Shown here piece by piece: positions 26,174 to 35,503 of a stretch of 64,000 nt of DNA. Each line of letters opens with the position of its first letter. Positions within the stretch are counted from its first letter, which is position 1. Both the position numbers and the translations under genes were made by a program. Source of the DNA: Rhodothermales bacterium (lineage in GTDB: Bacteria; Bacteroidota; Rhodothermia; Rhodothermales; UBA10348); assembly GCA_040221055.1 (NCBI GenBank), contig JAVJVN010000020.1:1-64000 (forward strand), in the 5' to 3' direction. The notes under the pieces were generated by a model. The model was not told the origin of the DNA and searched no databases. It worked only from the letters and a program-made list of their open reading frames with translations.

Positions 26174-26848
26174 TCAGCGTCGGTCCGCCGGTCGAAGCCC
26201 GGTCATGTCGAACACCCTCCCGCTCCGGATGAGCGCGTCCGTACTGCCCGTGACGCTGGCCTTCCCCTGGGCGACGGCTTCCCTGAGCAACACGGTCCCG
26301 GCCAGCAGATCCCGGTACGTGGACGCATCGGCCGTGAGCGTGAAGGCCGGATCGGGCGCCGGGCCTTCCCAGGTGTGCAACTCCCCGTCGCACACGTGGG
26401 CATGGAAAATGTCGTCGCCTATCCGGTACTCATAGTACTCGTCCACGCCCTCGGCCCGATCCGGCCGGAATACGGCGTGCATGATGAGGACCGACGAACT
26501 CGGTACATGGTAGTCGTCGGCTGCCGGCGCCGGCGCAATGCCCAGACCCCAGCGCGCCAACGGAACTATGGTTTTTTCAAGCTCGCGGCCGGTCTCCGTG
26601 AGTTCGTATTCACCGGAGTCCAGCTTCCGCAACACACCAGCCGCCGCCAGGGACTTCAACCTGTCCGCCAACAGATTCGTCCCGATCCCGTGCAGACGCA
26701 CCTCGAGCTCGGAGTACCGCTTCGGCCCGGTCATCAATTCCCGGACCAAGAGCAGACTCCACCGCTCGCCGATCACGTCCAGCGCCAACGCCAGACCGCA
26801 ATATTGTCCGTAGGATCGTTTGGGCCGGGTTTTTTGCTTTGAAGACAT
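26174..26848 (-). CDS. HxlR-family regulator with C-terminal ligand-like domain
   Basis: 224 aa from the ATG at 26848. Winged helix (~10-105): YCGLALALDVIGERWSLLLVREL, RYSELEVRLHGIGTNLLADRLKSL, then GVLRKLDSGEYELTETG. Residues ~120-224 add a domain resembling SCP2-like folds (TLTADASTYRDLLAGTVLLREAVAQGKASVTGS), which usually binds a hydrophobic ligand. The 127 bases upstream are conspicuously AT-rich and contain the palindrome CTGATCAG, a likely promoter/operator area. Converges on the permease. Confidence 0.9.
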   Translation of the reverse strand: MSSKQKTRPKRSYGQYCGLALALDVIGERWSLLLVRELMTGPKRYSELEVRLHGIGTNLLADRLKSLAAAGVLRKLDSGEYELTETGRELEKTIVPLARWGLGIAPAPAADDYHVPSSSVLIMHAVFRPDRAEGVDEYYEYRIGDDIFHAHVCDGELHTWEGPAPDPAFTLTADASTYRDLLAGTVLLREAVAQGKASVTGSTDALIRSGRVFDMTGLRPADRR

Positions 26849-26975
26849 GGCGGCTGTCCTGAATACCGTGGTCACTTTGAATGAACACAGCCAGTCTACT
26901 GATCAGCTATATATTATTCAAGTAATCGCTATTGTTTTTCAAGCCGTCCTGGAAGACTGTTGATATGGCAATGGA

Positions 26976-29900
26976 TTACTTGGCCACCGCTTCGAAACGC
27001 GCTTGAAGATCCTGTAGTTCTGACTTCAATTCCATATAGCGCTTCTCGGCCTCCCCGCCAGGGTGTTGGTCGGCACCGGATGTCATCCCGTACAGGTACC
27101 CCATCTGGTTCAACATCATGGGGGTCGCATAGCTGTCGGTATCGGAATTCTCCAGCGCCTCTGCGATGGCGGTCAGTTCCTTCCTGGCGTCGGCGCCCTC
27201 CGGCAATGCCTCAAGGGCCTTCTCCACCCGGTCCTGCAACGCATAGGCCTCGGAGATCAGCGTGACCATTTTCTGGTTGAAGGCCAACTGCACTTCCATG
27301 TCTGCCTGCGATACACCTTCCAGGCGCGGGTCGGGGACGATGGTCAACACCTGTGTGCGTTCCACCGCGCCGGCCCTGAGCGTGAGGGTGTAGTCCCCGG
27401 GGACGGCCATCGGGCCTCGGCCGGTCCGGCCGTTGCCGTAGTCCGGTCCCTCATGGCGCATGTCCCACACGAACCGGTGGACGCCGGGGGTGGTGTCGAG
27501 ATCGCTGCCGCGCGGGGCCGGGCGGGGCGGCTGGCGCATGCCCTGTTCCTCACTCGCGGGCGCTGCGGCTTCCCCCTCGAACGACCCGACGAGTGTACCT
27601 GCGGCATCGTGCACCTCCAGGGTGACCCGACCGGTGAAGCCTTCGGGCAAACGGTAGTCAATCCGGGCGCCCGGTGGCGCGTATTCAGGTTCCTCGGGCC
27701 GTCCGCCCCGGGCCCCCCACCGTCCACGGACAGCCGGGGCCGGAGCAAACAGGTGGGGCTCTGCCTGGAACGCATCCATCTGCAAACGGGCTGTGCGGTG
27801 CGCGCCGGCCCATTCCCGAACGGGGCTCAGGTCGTCCATCACCCAGAAACCGCGTCCCATGGTGGACAGCACCAGGTCGCCGTGCACCAATCGCATGTCG
27901 GTGATCGGCGTGACCGGCAGGTCGAACTGGAACGTCTGCCAGCTTGCGCCATCATCCATGGAGACCCATACGCCATAGTCCGTACCGGCATAGAGCAGCC
28001 CCGGCACTTCGGGATCGACGCGCAGGATCCGCGCGGGGTGGTCGGCAGGAATCCCGGTCGCTATCCGGGTCCACGTTTTGCCGTAATCGGCGGTGCGATA
28101 GAAGTACGGTGTGAAATCATTCAACAGGTACCGATACGCCGCGAGATACGCCACGCCCGGCGTGTGCGGCGATGGGTCCAGGCTGTTGATGCGCCCCTCG
28201 GGCGGCATGTCGCCCGGCGTCACGTCCACCCAGGTCGCTCCCCCGTCCCGCGTGACATGCACCGGACCGTCGTTGGCGCCCGTCCAGATGACGCCGGGCT
28301 CCAGGGGAGATTCCTCGATGACGTAAAGGGTCGAGTAGTGCTCCTCCCCCGTCCCGTCCCGCGTGATGGGGCCGCCGGAAACCATCTGCCGCTCCGGCCG
28401 GAAGGCGGTCAGGTCCGGGCTGATGGTTTCCCAATCCTGCCCGGCGTTCCGCGTCCGATGGACGTACTGGGAGCCATGGTAGACCGTCTCCGGATCGTGC
28501 GGCGAGACTTCGATGGGCACGACACGCTGGAACCGGTACGGCAATTCAGCCGGATTGCGGCTGTACAGGTTCCACGCACCTACGTAGTAGCTGCGCTCCT
28601 GGCCCGTCCGGTCGTTGTAGACCCCGAACTGGCCCTTGCAGTTGGCATAGACGATGTCGGGATCGCCCGGCTTGGGCACGACCGGTCCGGTTTCGCAGCC
28701 GCCGACGGCCTCCCAGTACGCCTGGTATCCGCCAGCGCGGGATCCGGCCGGATTGGACGGGACCCGGATGGTGGAATTGTCCTGCTGCCCGGAGTAGATC
28801 CAGTACGGGAAACGGTCATCCACGTCGGCGGAGTAGAGCTCGGCGGTCGCCTGGTTGTCCTGCGGGGACCACGTTCTCCCCCCGTCGAGGGTCACGTTCA
28901 CACCCCCGTCGTTGGCCTGGATGTAGAGATCGGTATCATCCGGATTGATCCACATGTCGTGGTTGTCGCCGTGCGGCGTTGAAATCCGCACCCAGGTCTT
29001 GCCGCCGTCATCCGAGCGATGGAAGCCGAGGTTGTTCACGTACACCCGGTCCGCATCCACCGGGTCTGCATCCACGTTGGTGTAGTAGAACGGGCGCGTC
29101 ATGAGGAAGCCCTCGTTGGACACCAGTTGCCACGATTCCCCGTGGTCATTGGAGCGGTACAGGCCTTCCACTTCCGGCCGGGCCTCCACAAGCGCATAGA
29201 TGCGCGACGCATCGGCCGGCGTGACGGCAAAGTCGATCTTGCCGATGAGGTCCGTCGGCAACCCCTTCATGCTGCGGGTCCACGTGGCGCCCGCATCGTG
29301 CGAAACATAAATGCCATTCTCGGAGCCATCATCTCCCGAAATGATGGTCCACGGTTTGCGCTCGGCATGCCAGAGCGCAGCGTAGACCTCATCCGAATTG
29401 GCCGGATTCAATTCCAGGTCGATGGCACCGGTCCGGTCACTGACGTGCAGGACATGCTGCCAGGTGGTGCCCCCATCCACCGATTTGTAGACGCCCCGGT
29501 CCGGGTTCGGCCCGAAAGGTGAACCCTGCGCCGCGACCCAAACGATGTCGGGATTCGTGGGATGCACCACCACAGCGCCGATCTGACCGGTCTTGCGGAG
29601 GCCCATGTGTGTCCAGGTCTTCCCGGCGTCGGTTGATTTGTACAGGCCGCGCCCGATGATGACGTTGCTGCGCAGGCCGTCGGATCCGGTACCGACATAA
29701 ATGATGTCGGGGTTGCTGTCGGCCACGTCAATGGATCCGATGGAGGCCGTTTCGAAGAAGCCGTCGGAGATATTGGTCCAGGTCTGCCCGGCATCGGAAG
29801 TTTTCCAGACGCCGCCCCCCGTGGATCCCATGTAGAAGGTGTGGGGATGAGCGCGGTGACCGGCCACCGCCGTCACCCGACCGCCGCGCGAGGGCCCGAC

Positions 29901-30047
29901 GTATCGGTAGTCCAGGTCCTGGAAGGTGGATTCCAGGCTGGCAGGTGCGGCTTGGGCGGATGCTTCCTGTGCCTGGACAGGCATCAACATCAACGAAAGC
30001 AGGGCGAGCGAAGAGAAGCGGAAGGCACGTGGTGGGAAGAATGACAT
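26976..30047 (-). CDS. Secreted VPS10/sortilin-like BNR beta-propeller protein (paralogue 1)
   Basis: 1023 aa from the ATG at 30047, opening a signal peptide that ends near VQAQ (~27). Residues ~40-720 hold repeated Asp-box/BNR motifs (S-x-D-x-G-x-T-W: KTSDAGQTW, KSTDAGKTW, KSVDGGTTW, TADYGKTW and others), forming one or two propellers. Residues ~750-880 are a FlgD-like Ig domain (GVHRFVWDMRHEG ... VPGDYTLTL), and the last ~110 are helical. Databases often call such proteins glycosyl hydrolases, but no catalytic motif is evident. Probably periplasmic or extracellular. Paralogous to the genes at 35504 and 41595. Confidence 0.88.
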   Translation of the reverse strand: MSFFPPRAFRFSSLALLSLMLMPVQAQEASAQAAPASLESTFQDLDYRYVGPSRGGRVTAVAGHRAHPHTFYMGSTGGGVWKTSDAGQTWTNISDGFFETASIGSIDVADSNPDIIYVGTGSDGLRSNVIIGRGLYKSTDAGKTWTHMGLRKTGQIGAVVVHPTNPDIVWVAAQGSPFGPNPDRGVYKSVDGGTTWQHVLHVSDRTGAIDLELNPANSDEVYAALWHAERKPWTIISGDDGSENGIYVSHDAGATWTRSMKGLPTDLIGKIDFAVTPADASRIYALVEARPEVEGLYRSNDHGESWQLVSNEGFLMTRPFYYTNVDADPVDADRVYVNNLGFHRSDDGGKTWVRISTPHGDNHDMWINPDDTDLYIQANDGGVNVTLDGGRTWSPQDNQATAELYSADVDDRFPYWIYSGQQDNSTIRVPSNPAGSRAGGYQAYWEAVGGCETGPVVPKPGDPDIVYANCKGQFGVYNDRTGQERSYYVGAWNLYSRNPAELPYRFQRVVPIEVSPHDPETVYHGSQYVHRTRNAGQDWETISPDLTAFRPERQMVSGGPITRDGTGEEHYSTLYVIEESPLEPGVIWTGANDGPVHVTRDGGATWVDVTPGDMPPEGRINSLDPSPHTPGVAYLAAYRYLLNDFTPYFYRTADYGKTWTRIATGIPADHPARILRVDPEVPGLLYAGTDYGVWVSMDDGASWQTFQFDLPVTPITDMRLVHGDLVLSTMGRGFWVMDDLSPVREWAGAHRTARLQMDAFQAEPHLFAPAPAVRGRWGARGGRPEEPEYAPPGARIDYRLPEGFTGRVTLEVHDAAGTLVGSFEGEAAAPASEEQGMRQPPRPAPRGSDLDTTPGVHRFVWDMRHEGPDYGNGRTGRGPMAVPGDYTLTLRAGAVERTQVLTIVPDPRLEGVSQADMEVQLAFNQKMVTLISEAYALQDRVEKALEALPEGADARKELTAIAEALENSDTDSYATPMMLNQMGYLYGMTSGADQHPGGEAEKRYMELKSELQDLQARFEAVAK

Positions 30048-30106
30048 GTCGAGCGGACGTGGGTGGAACAGATGCCCCAAGGTAGCATCGGTTCAGGTTC
30101 TGGACC

Positions 30107-30970
30107 TCAGAAATCCTCGACCAACACCCCCATCTTTCCCATCTGCGCGTCGCGCATGGCTTCCAGTATCTGCGTGGTCGTGTTCATGACGTAGGGACCC
30201 GACGTTACCACGGGCTCGCCTATCGGCTCGCCGAGCATGAGCAACGCACGCGTATCCATGTCGGCATCCACACGCAACGGCCCCACGCCGGCCAACTCGG
30301 ACAAATATCCACCGGGCAGCTCCACCTCCTCATTCAGTGTCAGCTGACCGTCGAGCGCATACAGGAATCCCACCTGGCCGTCCGGAAGCGCCAGCGTCGT
30401 GGACGCCCCTTCCTCGGCGTGCAGCACCAGTGCGGTGATGGGCGTATGGGTGAGGACGGGGCCTGCGGTCCGGTCCAGCGCCCCGGTTACGACCTGGACG
30501 TGGAATCCATCCTGCTCGAGGACCGGAATGTCCGCTGCAGACAACCCCTGGTACCGGGGCTGCACCATTTTGTCACGCGCCGGGAGGTTCACCCAGATCT
30601 GCATGAGTTCCCATTCGCCACCCTGCTCGGCCAATTCCTTCGTTGGACGTTCGGAGTGGACAATGCCCATGCCCGCAGTCATCCACTGCACACCCCCTGC
30701 CCGGACCACGTGGTCATTGCCACGTGAGTCGCGATGATGCACCCCTCCCTTGAAAACGAACGTGACCGGCTCGAAGCCCCGGTGGGGATGCGGAGGCACG
30801 CCTTCCTGGGACTGCCGCCCCCCGGGCTCGAACGTCACCGGACCGGCGTGATGCACCAGCAGGAAGGGATCGATGTTGTTGATGCGGGCATGCGGAAGCG
30901 GCTGCCTGACGGCGAAGCCGCCCATGTTCATGTGGACGGCCCGGACGGGCGGATAGGCGGTGCGATGCAT
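30107..30970 (-). CDS. Pirin family protein
   Basis: 287 aa from the ATG at 30970. Bicupin with the pirin metal motif GVPPHPHRGFEPVTFVFKG and H-x-D-S-R-G-N, and the second cupin with GQVGFLYALDGQLTL. Some pirins are quercetin dioxygenases, others are redox sensors; the sequence does not separate these. Upstream of the propeller gene at 26976 by 59 bases on the same strand; divergent from the VOC gene. Confidence 0.93.
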   Translation of the reverse strand: MHRTAYPPVRAVHMNMGGFAVRQPLPHARINNIDPFLLVHHAGPVTFEPGGRQSQEGVPPHPHRGFEPVTFVFKGGVHHRDSRGNDHVVRAGGVQWMTAGMGIVHSERPTKELAEQGGEWELMQIWVNLPARDKMVQPRYQGLSAADIPVLEQDGFHVQVVTGALDRTAGPVLTHTPITALVLHAEEGASTTLALPDGQVGFLYALDGQLTLNEEVELPGGYLSELAGVGPLRVDADMDTRALLMLGEPIGEPVVTSGPYVMNTTTQILEAMRDAQMGKMGVLVEDF

Positions 30971-31098
30971 GACTTGGCCGTTGGCGTGGTAATGATTACG
31001 CAAATATGCAATCTTATACTGCAAGCAAGGGCCGGTTTATCCCGCAACCCGGGCACCGTTCCCCGACCAGCGCTTCATCACCATCATCCTTCCTTGTC

Positions 31099-31464
31099 AT
31101 GAACCCTGTCAATTGGTTTGAAATCCCTACGTCCGACCTGGATCGGGCCCAGCGCTTTTATGAGACCGTAATCGGCGTGGAACTGAACCGTCAGGACGTC
31201 ATGGGCCTGCCCATGGCCTGGTTTCCGATGGTACCCGGAGCGGCCGGATCGTCCGGAGCCCTTATCCAACAGGAGTCCTATGTGCCATCGTATGAGGGCA
31301 GTCTGGTCTACCTGAGCGTGGACGATGTAGCCGCGGCGCTCGATCGCGTCCGCTCGGCGGGCGGAAAGGTCATCACCGAAAAAATGAGCATCGGTGAGTA
31401 CGGCTTCGTGGGCCATTTCGAGGACTCGGAAGGCAACCGCGTAGGGCTGCATTCGAACGAATAG
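31099..31464 (+). CDS. VOC-family (glyoxalase/bleomycin-resistance fold) protein
   Basis: 121 aa from the ATG at 31099. Single VOC domain: NWFEIPTSDLDRAQRFYETVIGVEL, SLVYLSVDDVAAALDRVRSAGGKV and the final GHFEDSEGNRVGLHS with the metal Glu. Substrate unknown. Converges on the toxin gene at 31500 with a 35-base gap and no clear terminator. Confidence 0.93.
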   Translation: MNPVNWFEIPTSDLDRAQRFYETVIGVELNRQDVMGLPMAWFPMVPGAAGSSGALIQQESYVPSYEGSLVYLSVDDVAAALDRVRSAGGKVITEKMSIGEYGFVGHFEDSEGNRVGLHSNE

Positions 31465-31499
31465 ACGGTTGGCTTGTCGCTGGGTGCGGTCGGTTCGGG

Positions 31500-31919
31500 T
31501 CAATTCTCGAACCAGTTCACGACGCTCAGCCCTTGGAAGGACGCAAAATCACGTTCATTCCGGGTCACCAGAATAAGAGAACGAGAAGCCGCCGTAGCTG
31601 CGATCATACCATCCACGAAGGCGGGTGTCTGACCGGCAGCCGTCAGCCTGGCTCGTTCGCGGGCATGCCATATGGATGCGGCGGAGTCATATTCCAGGAC
31701 CTGCAGCGCGGGCAGCACCATGGTCTCCAGATACTTCGAAAGCCAGGCTTTCTTACGTCCGTCCGGCAGGCGTACTACACCGTACACCAGTTCATGCAGA
31801 CACACGGATGAAATGGCGGACTCTCGTCCGTGACGCCTCATTTTCGCCAGAACGTGCGCGTGAGGATCAGGACGCGACAGTTCCGATACGATGTTGGTAT
31901 CCAACAGATACCGGATCAT
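31500..31919 (-). CDS. PIN-domain toxin of VapC/FitB type
   Basis: 139 aa. PIN-domain acids are visible: D7 in YLLDTNIVSEL, E in CLHELVYGV, D in FVDGMIAATA and D in TRNERDFASF. These endoribonucleases usually cut tRNA or rRNA when not bound by antitoxin. The start overlaps the antitoxin stop by ATGA at 31916-31919, as expected for a toxin-antitoxin pair. Confidence 0.95.
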   Translation of the reverse strand: MIRYLLDTNIVSELSRPDPHAHVLAKMRRHGRESAISSVCLHELVYGVVRLPDGRKKAWLSKYLETMVLPALQVLEYDSAASIWHARERARLTAAGQTPAFVDGMIAATAASRSLILVTRNERDFASFQGLSVVNWFEN

Positions 31920-32158
31920 GATTCCCGCCCCGGCGACCGATCGCGAAGTCCCTCCAGGTCTTCCGGGTCCAGGGGCGACGGCCCGTACGTCTTCAGGAAT
32001 TGGTCGTAGAGTTCGCTGAAGGGACGCGGTCGCTGCTCCAACGCCTCCTCCAGCAACAGGATGGCCTGTTGATTCAAACTGCGTCGTTCTTCGTCTGCGA
32101 GTCGGCGAAGACGGTCCATGAGGTCGTCCGGTATGGATTTCAAGGTCAACGATGCCAT
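31916..32158 (-). CDS. FitA/VapB-type antitoxin
   Basis: 80 aa from the ATG at 32158. N-terminal ribbon-helix-helix MASLTLKSIPDDLMDRLRRLADEERRSLNQQAI is FitA-like; the C-terminal half (RPFSELYDQFLKTYGPSPLDPEDLEGLRDRSPG) would wrap the toxin. An ATG at 32182 gives eight more residues but would place the start inside the putative operator, so 32158 is preferred. Confidence 0.9.
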   Translation of the reverse strand: MASLTLKSIPDDLMDRLRRLADEERRSLNQQAILLLEEALEQRPRPFSELYDQFLKTYGPSPLDPEDLEGLRDRSPGRES

Positions 32159-32173
32159 TCCGATTCCCCGTTT

Positions 32174-32192
32174 TGGTTCCATAATGGTTCCA
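32174..32192. promoter_or_regulatory. Direct repeat upstream of the antitoxin, possible autoregulatory operator
   Basis: TGGTTCCA occurs at 32174-32181 and again at 32185-32192, an 11-base period that puts both copies on the same face of the helix, 16 bases before the antitoxin ATG. Ribbon-helix-helix antitoxins commonly bind tandem sites of this kind. Confidence 0.5.
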
Positions 32193-32307
32193 ACGACGGG
32201 ATCGACGTCTGGTTTCGACACCGTCAGGGCGGCGGCATAACCGGCTGCGTGAATCCTATATTGGGGCGAACCAATCCCGCTCTGCCCTAACCAGCCCGAA
32301 TAGCCCC

Positions 32308-35300
32308 ATGCGCTGCATCCATTTCCCGATCCCGGCCTTTGTGTTTTCCGCACTGGCCCTGGCCTTGCTTCTGCCCCCGTCCGCCATGGCCCAGGACGAG
32401 TCCAAGTGGGACGTGAATGACGCATTCGGCCCGACCGAGAACGTGTCGTTCACGACCACGGAAGGAACGTGGATGAGCCTCGACGTGTCGCCCGACGGCG
32501 AAACCATCGTGTTCGATCTGCTGGGCGATCTGTACACCATGCCCATCGGAGGAGGCCGCGCCACGCCGCTCACATCGGGGCCGGCGTGGGATGTGCAGCC
32601 CGTGTTCAGCCCGGACGGGTCCCGGATTGCCTTCACCAGCGATCGGGCGGGGGGTGACAACATCTGGACGGTGGCCCGCGACGGATCGGACCCGAAGCAG
32701 ATCACCAAGGAGTCGTTCCGGCTGCTGAACGGTCCGGCGTGGACACCTGACGGCCAGTACCTGTTGGCGCGCAAGCACTTCACATCGGGCCGGTCGCTTG
32801 GCGCCGGTGAAGTCTGGATGTATCATGCGTCCGGGACGGCCTCGGGCGGACTCCAGCTCACGGAGCGAAAAAACGACCAGCAGGATCAGGGCAACGAGAT
32901 CGCCGTGAGCCCCGATGGCCGGTACGTGTATTACAGTGAGGACATGTCGGGCGGCTCCACCTTCGAGTACAACAAGGATCCGAACGGCCAGATCTACGTC
33001 ATCCGTCGCCTGGATCGGGAAACCGGCCGCACGGAGAGCTATGTGACGGGCGCCGGTGGATCGGCCCGCGCCACCCCCTCCCCGGACGGTAAGAAGCTGG
33101 CCTTCGTCCGCCGGGTCCGCGACAAGAGCACGATTTACCTGTTCGATACCACGACCGGCCGCCAGCGCATGGTGTATGACGGCCTGGATCGGGATCAACA
33201 GGAGGCCTGGGCCATTTTTGGTGTGTATCCGCGCATGGACTGGACACCGGACGGCCGCTCCATCGTGTTCTGGGCGGGCGGAGGTATTCACCGACTGGAT
33301 GTGGCAGCCGGCACCACGACCCCCATTCCCTTCAGTGTGGACGTGGAGCGCACCATCCATACGGCACTGCGGGTACCGGTTGACGTCCTTCCGGAGCAGT
33401 TTGAAGCCCGGATGATCCGCGACGTAGCCTCGTCCCCCGACGGAACACAGGTGGTGTTCCACGCGGCCGGATACCTGTACGTGAAAGAGCTTCCGGACGG
33501 CATGCCCCGCCGGCTCACGTCCCAGACCGATCATTGGGAATACAGCCCGTCGTTCAGCCCCGACGGCCAGACGCTTGTCTACACGACCTGGGACGACGAC
33601 ACGTATGCCACCATCCGTGTGCTCTCCTTCGCGAACGGCCGGTCACAGGTCCTTACAACGCGGCCCGGGCACTACCACGAACCCCGGTTCTCGCCCGACG
33701 GAACGCAGATCGTGTACCGCCGCGGCGGTGCCAGTTCGCTGATCGGTCCGCTTCACGGGATGGACACCGGTATCTGGCGCATGGCATCGACCGGCGGAAC
33801 GCCGGTGTTGGTCAGTCGGGGAGGCTCCGATGCCCGCTTCGGCCCCGATGGTGAGCGCATCTATTTCATGAGCGGCGGAGGCCTGAACAAATCCTACCGG
33901 TCCGTGGACCTGCATGGCAGCGACGAACGCACGCATTTCACCATGAAGTACGCCAATGTGGTGGTTCCCAGTCCCGATTTCGAGTGGGTGGCGTTCAATG
34001 AGTTGTTCAACGCCTACGTGGCCCCGTTCCCGAAAACCGGCGAGGCCGTGGACCTGGACAAGGATACAAAGGCGGTACCGGTAACACGGATCACGGAAGA
34101 CCTGGGTACGGATGTCCACTGGTCGGCCGACGGGCAGCGCATCCATTGGGTGATCGGTCCCACCTATGTCAGCACGGAACGGCCCTCGGGAGAGGCCGGT
34201 CGCTTGGACAAGGACGACGTGTCCTCCACCCGGACGGACCTGGGACTGGTCCTGGAAAGTGATGTCCCGGAAGGCATGACCGCTATTACGAATGCGCGGA
34301 TTGTGACCATGAACGGGGATGAAATCATTGAGCGCGGTACGGTGGTCGTGGACGGCAACCGGATTGTGGCCGTTGGCCCGACGGCCTCGACCACGGTCCC
34401 GGACGGAGCGCGCGTGGTGGATGGGACCGGAAAGACAGTGCTGCCCGGATTCGTGGATGCCCATGCGCATGTATCCCATTTCTTCTCCGGACCGGTACCG
34501 GAACAGCACGCGGGGTATTCGGCCAACCTGGCCTTCGGCGTAACGACCGCGCACGATCCGTCGGCCAATACCGAAACGGTATTCACACTGTCGGAAATGG
34601 TGAAGGCCGGTCGCCTGCAGGGACCCCGCATTTTCTCAACCGGGACCGTCCTGTACGGGGCGGATGGCGACATGCGGGCCATTGTCAATTCCATGGAAGA
34701 TGCACGCTCACATTTGCGACGCATGAAAGCCGTCGGAGCCGTCAGCGTGAAGAGCTACAACCAACCGCGCCGTGACCAGCGCCAGCAGATCATGCAGGCC
34801 GCACGGGAGCTGGGAATGAACGTGGTGCCGGAAGGCGGTTCGACGTTCAACCACAACCTGACCATGATCGTGGACGGGCATACGGGCATTGAGCACAACG
34901 TTCCCGTGGCTCCCCTGTACCACGATGTACTGGAGTTGTGGCGTCACAGCGGAACGGGCTATACACCTACGTTGGTGGTAGCCTACGGTGGACCCAGCGG
35001 CGAGCGCTGGGCCTACGAGCAGGACAACGTATGGGAGAATGAACGCCTGCTGCGCTACGTGCCGCGTTCAGGCATCGATCCCCAGTCCCGCCGCCGACAG
35101 AAAGCCGCCGGCGACGAGTATTTCCACGACGAGATTGCGGCCGCTGCCAAACGCCTGGTGGATCAGGGCAACCTGGTCCAGATCGGCTCGCACGGTCAAA
35201 TGCAGGGCCTGGCCTTCCATTGGGAAATGCGCCTGCTGGAAACCGGTGGCTTCACACCGCACGAAGTGCTGCGTTCGGCCACGCTCCATGGTGCCCGCTA

Positions 35301-35481
35301 CCTGGGCATGGACGGCGACATCGGCTCCCTGCAGGTCGGCAAACTGGCCGACCTGCTGCTGGTGGACGGCAATCCACTGGTCGATCTGCGCGCCGCCGAG
35401 AACGTCTCGCACGTCATGATCAACGGACGGCTCCTGGATGCCATGGCGCTGCCGCGGGGAGCCCGGGCAGACCTGGACTAG
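32308..35481 (+). CDS. Secreted TolB-like propeller fused to an amidohydrolase
   Basis: 1057 aa. Signal peptide ends near AMAQ (~29). Residues ~40-640 contain TolB/PD40 repeats (D-V-S-P-D-G, V-F-S-P-D-G-S-R-I-A-F-T-S-D, F-S-P-D-G-Q). Residues ~650-1050 are an amidohydrolase of the imidazolonepropionase/adenine-deaminase type: LPGFVDAHAHVSHF with H719 and H721, AVSVKSYN with a conserved Lys candidate, IEHNVPV, IGSHGQMQG and GSLQVGKLADLLLVDGNPL. It likely hydrolyses a cyclic amide or peptide-derived compound outside the cytoplasm; substrate unknown. Convergent with the propeller gene at 35504. Confidence 0.92.
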   Translation: MRCIHFPIPAFVFSALALALLLPPSAMAQDESKWDVNDAFGPTENVSFTTTEGTWMSLDVSPDGETIVFDLLGDLYTMPIGGGRATPLTSGPAWDVQPVFSPDGSRIAFTSDRAGGDNIWTVARDGSDPKQITKESFRLLNGPAWTPDGQYLLARKHFTSGRSLGAGEVWMYHASGTASGGLQLTERKNDQQDQGNEIAVSPDGRYVYYSEDMSGGSTFEYNKDPNGQIYVIRRLDRETGRTESYVTGAGGSARATPSPDGKKLAFVRRVRDKSTIYLFDTTTGRQRMVYDGLDRDQQEAWAIFGVYPRMDWTPDGRSIVFWAGGGIHRLDVAAGTTTPIPFSVDVERTIHTALRVPVDVLPEQFEARMIRDVASSPDGTQVVFHAAGYLYVKELPDGMPRRLTSQTDHWEYSPSFSPDGQTLVYTTWDDDTYATIRVLSFANGRSQVLTTRPGHYHEPRFSPDGTQIVYRRGGASSLIGPLHGMDTGIWRMASTGGTPVLVSRGGSDARFGPDGERIYFMSGGGLNKSYRSVDLHGSDERTHFTMKYANVVVPSPDFEWVAFNELFNAYVAPFPKTGEAVDLDKDTKAVPVTRITEDLGTDVHWSADGQRIHWVIGPTYVSTERPSGEAGRLDKDDVSSTRTDLGLVLESDVPEGMTAITNARIVTMNGDEIIERGTVVVDGNRIVAVGPTASTTVPDGARVVDGTGKTVLPGFVDAHAHVSHFFSGPVPEQHAGYSANLAFGVTTAHDPSANTETVFTLSEMVKAGRLQGPRIFSTGTVLYGADGDMRAIVNSMEDARSHLRRMKAVGAVSVKSYNQPRRDQRQQIMQAARELGMNVVPEGGSTFNHNLTMIVDGHTGIEHNVPVAPLYHDVLELWRHSGTGYTPTLVVAYGGPSGERWAYEQDNVWENERLLRYVPRSGIDPQSRRRQKAAGDEYFHDEIAAAAKRLVDQGNLVQIGSHGQMQGLAFHWEMRLLETGGFTPHEVLRSATLHGARYLGMDGDIGSLQVGKLADLLLVDGNPLVDLRAAENVSHVMINGRLLDAMALPRGARADLD

Positions 35482-35497
35482 TTCAGACCTGGACTAG
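35468..35497. repeat. 16-bp-period duplication covering the stop codon
   Basis: CAGACCTGGACTAG is present twice (35468-35481 and 35484-35497) separated by TT. The first copy includes the final codons and TAG of the amidohydrolase gene. A short recent duplication by slippage explains it; no coding effect. Confidence 0.85.
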
Positions 35498-35503
35498 GGC
35501 GGA

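Noticed and set aside
27063-28982. 639-residue open frame on the plus strand
   Set aside because: Lies wholly within the BNR-propeller gene on the minus strand; an artefact of high GC third positions.
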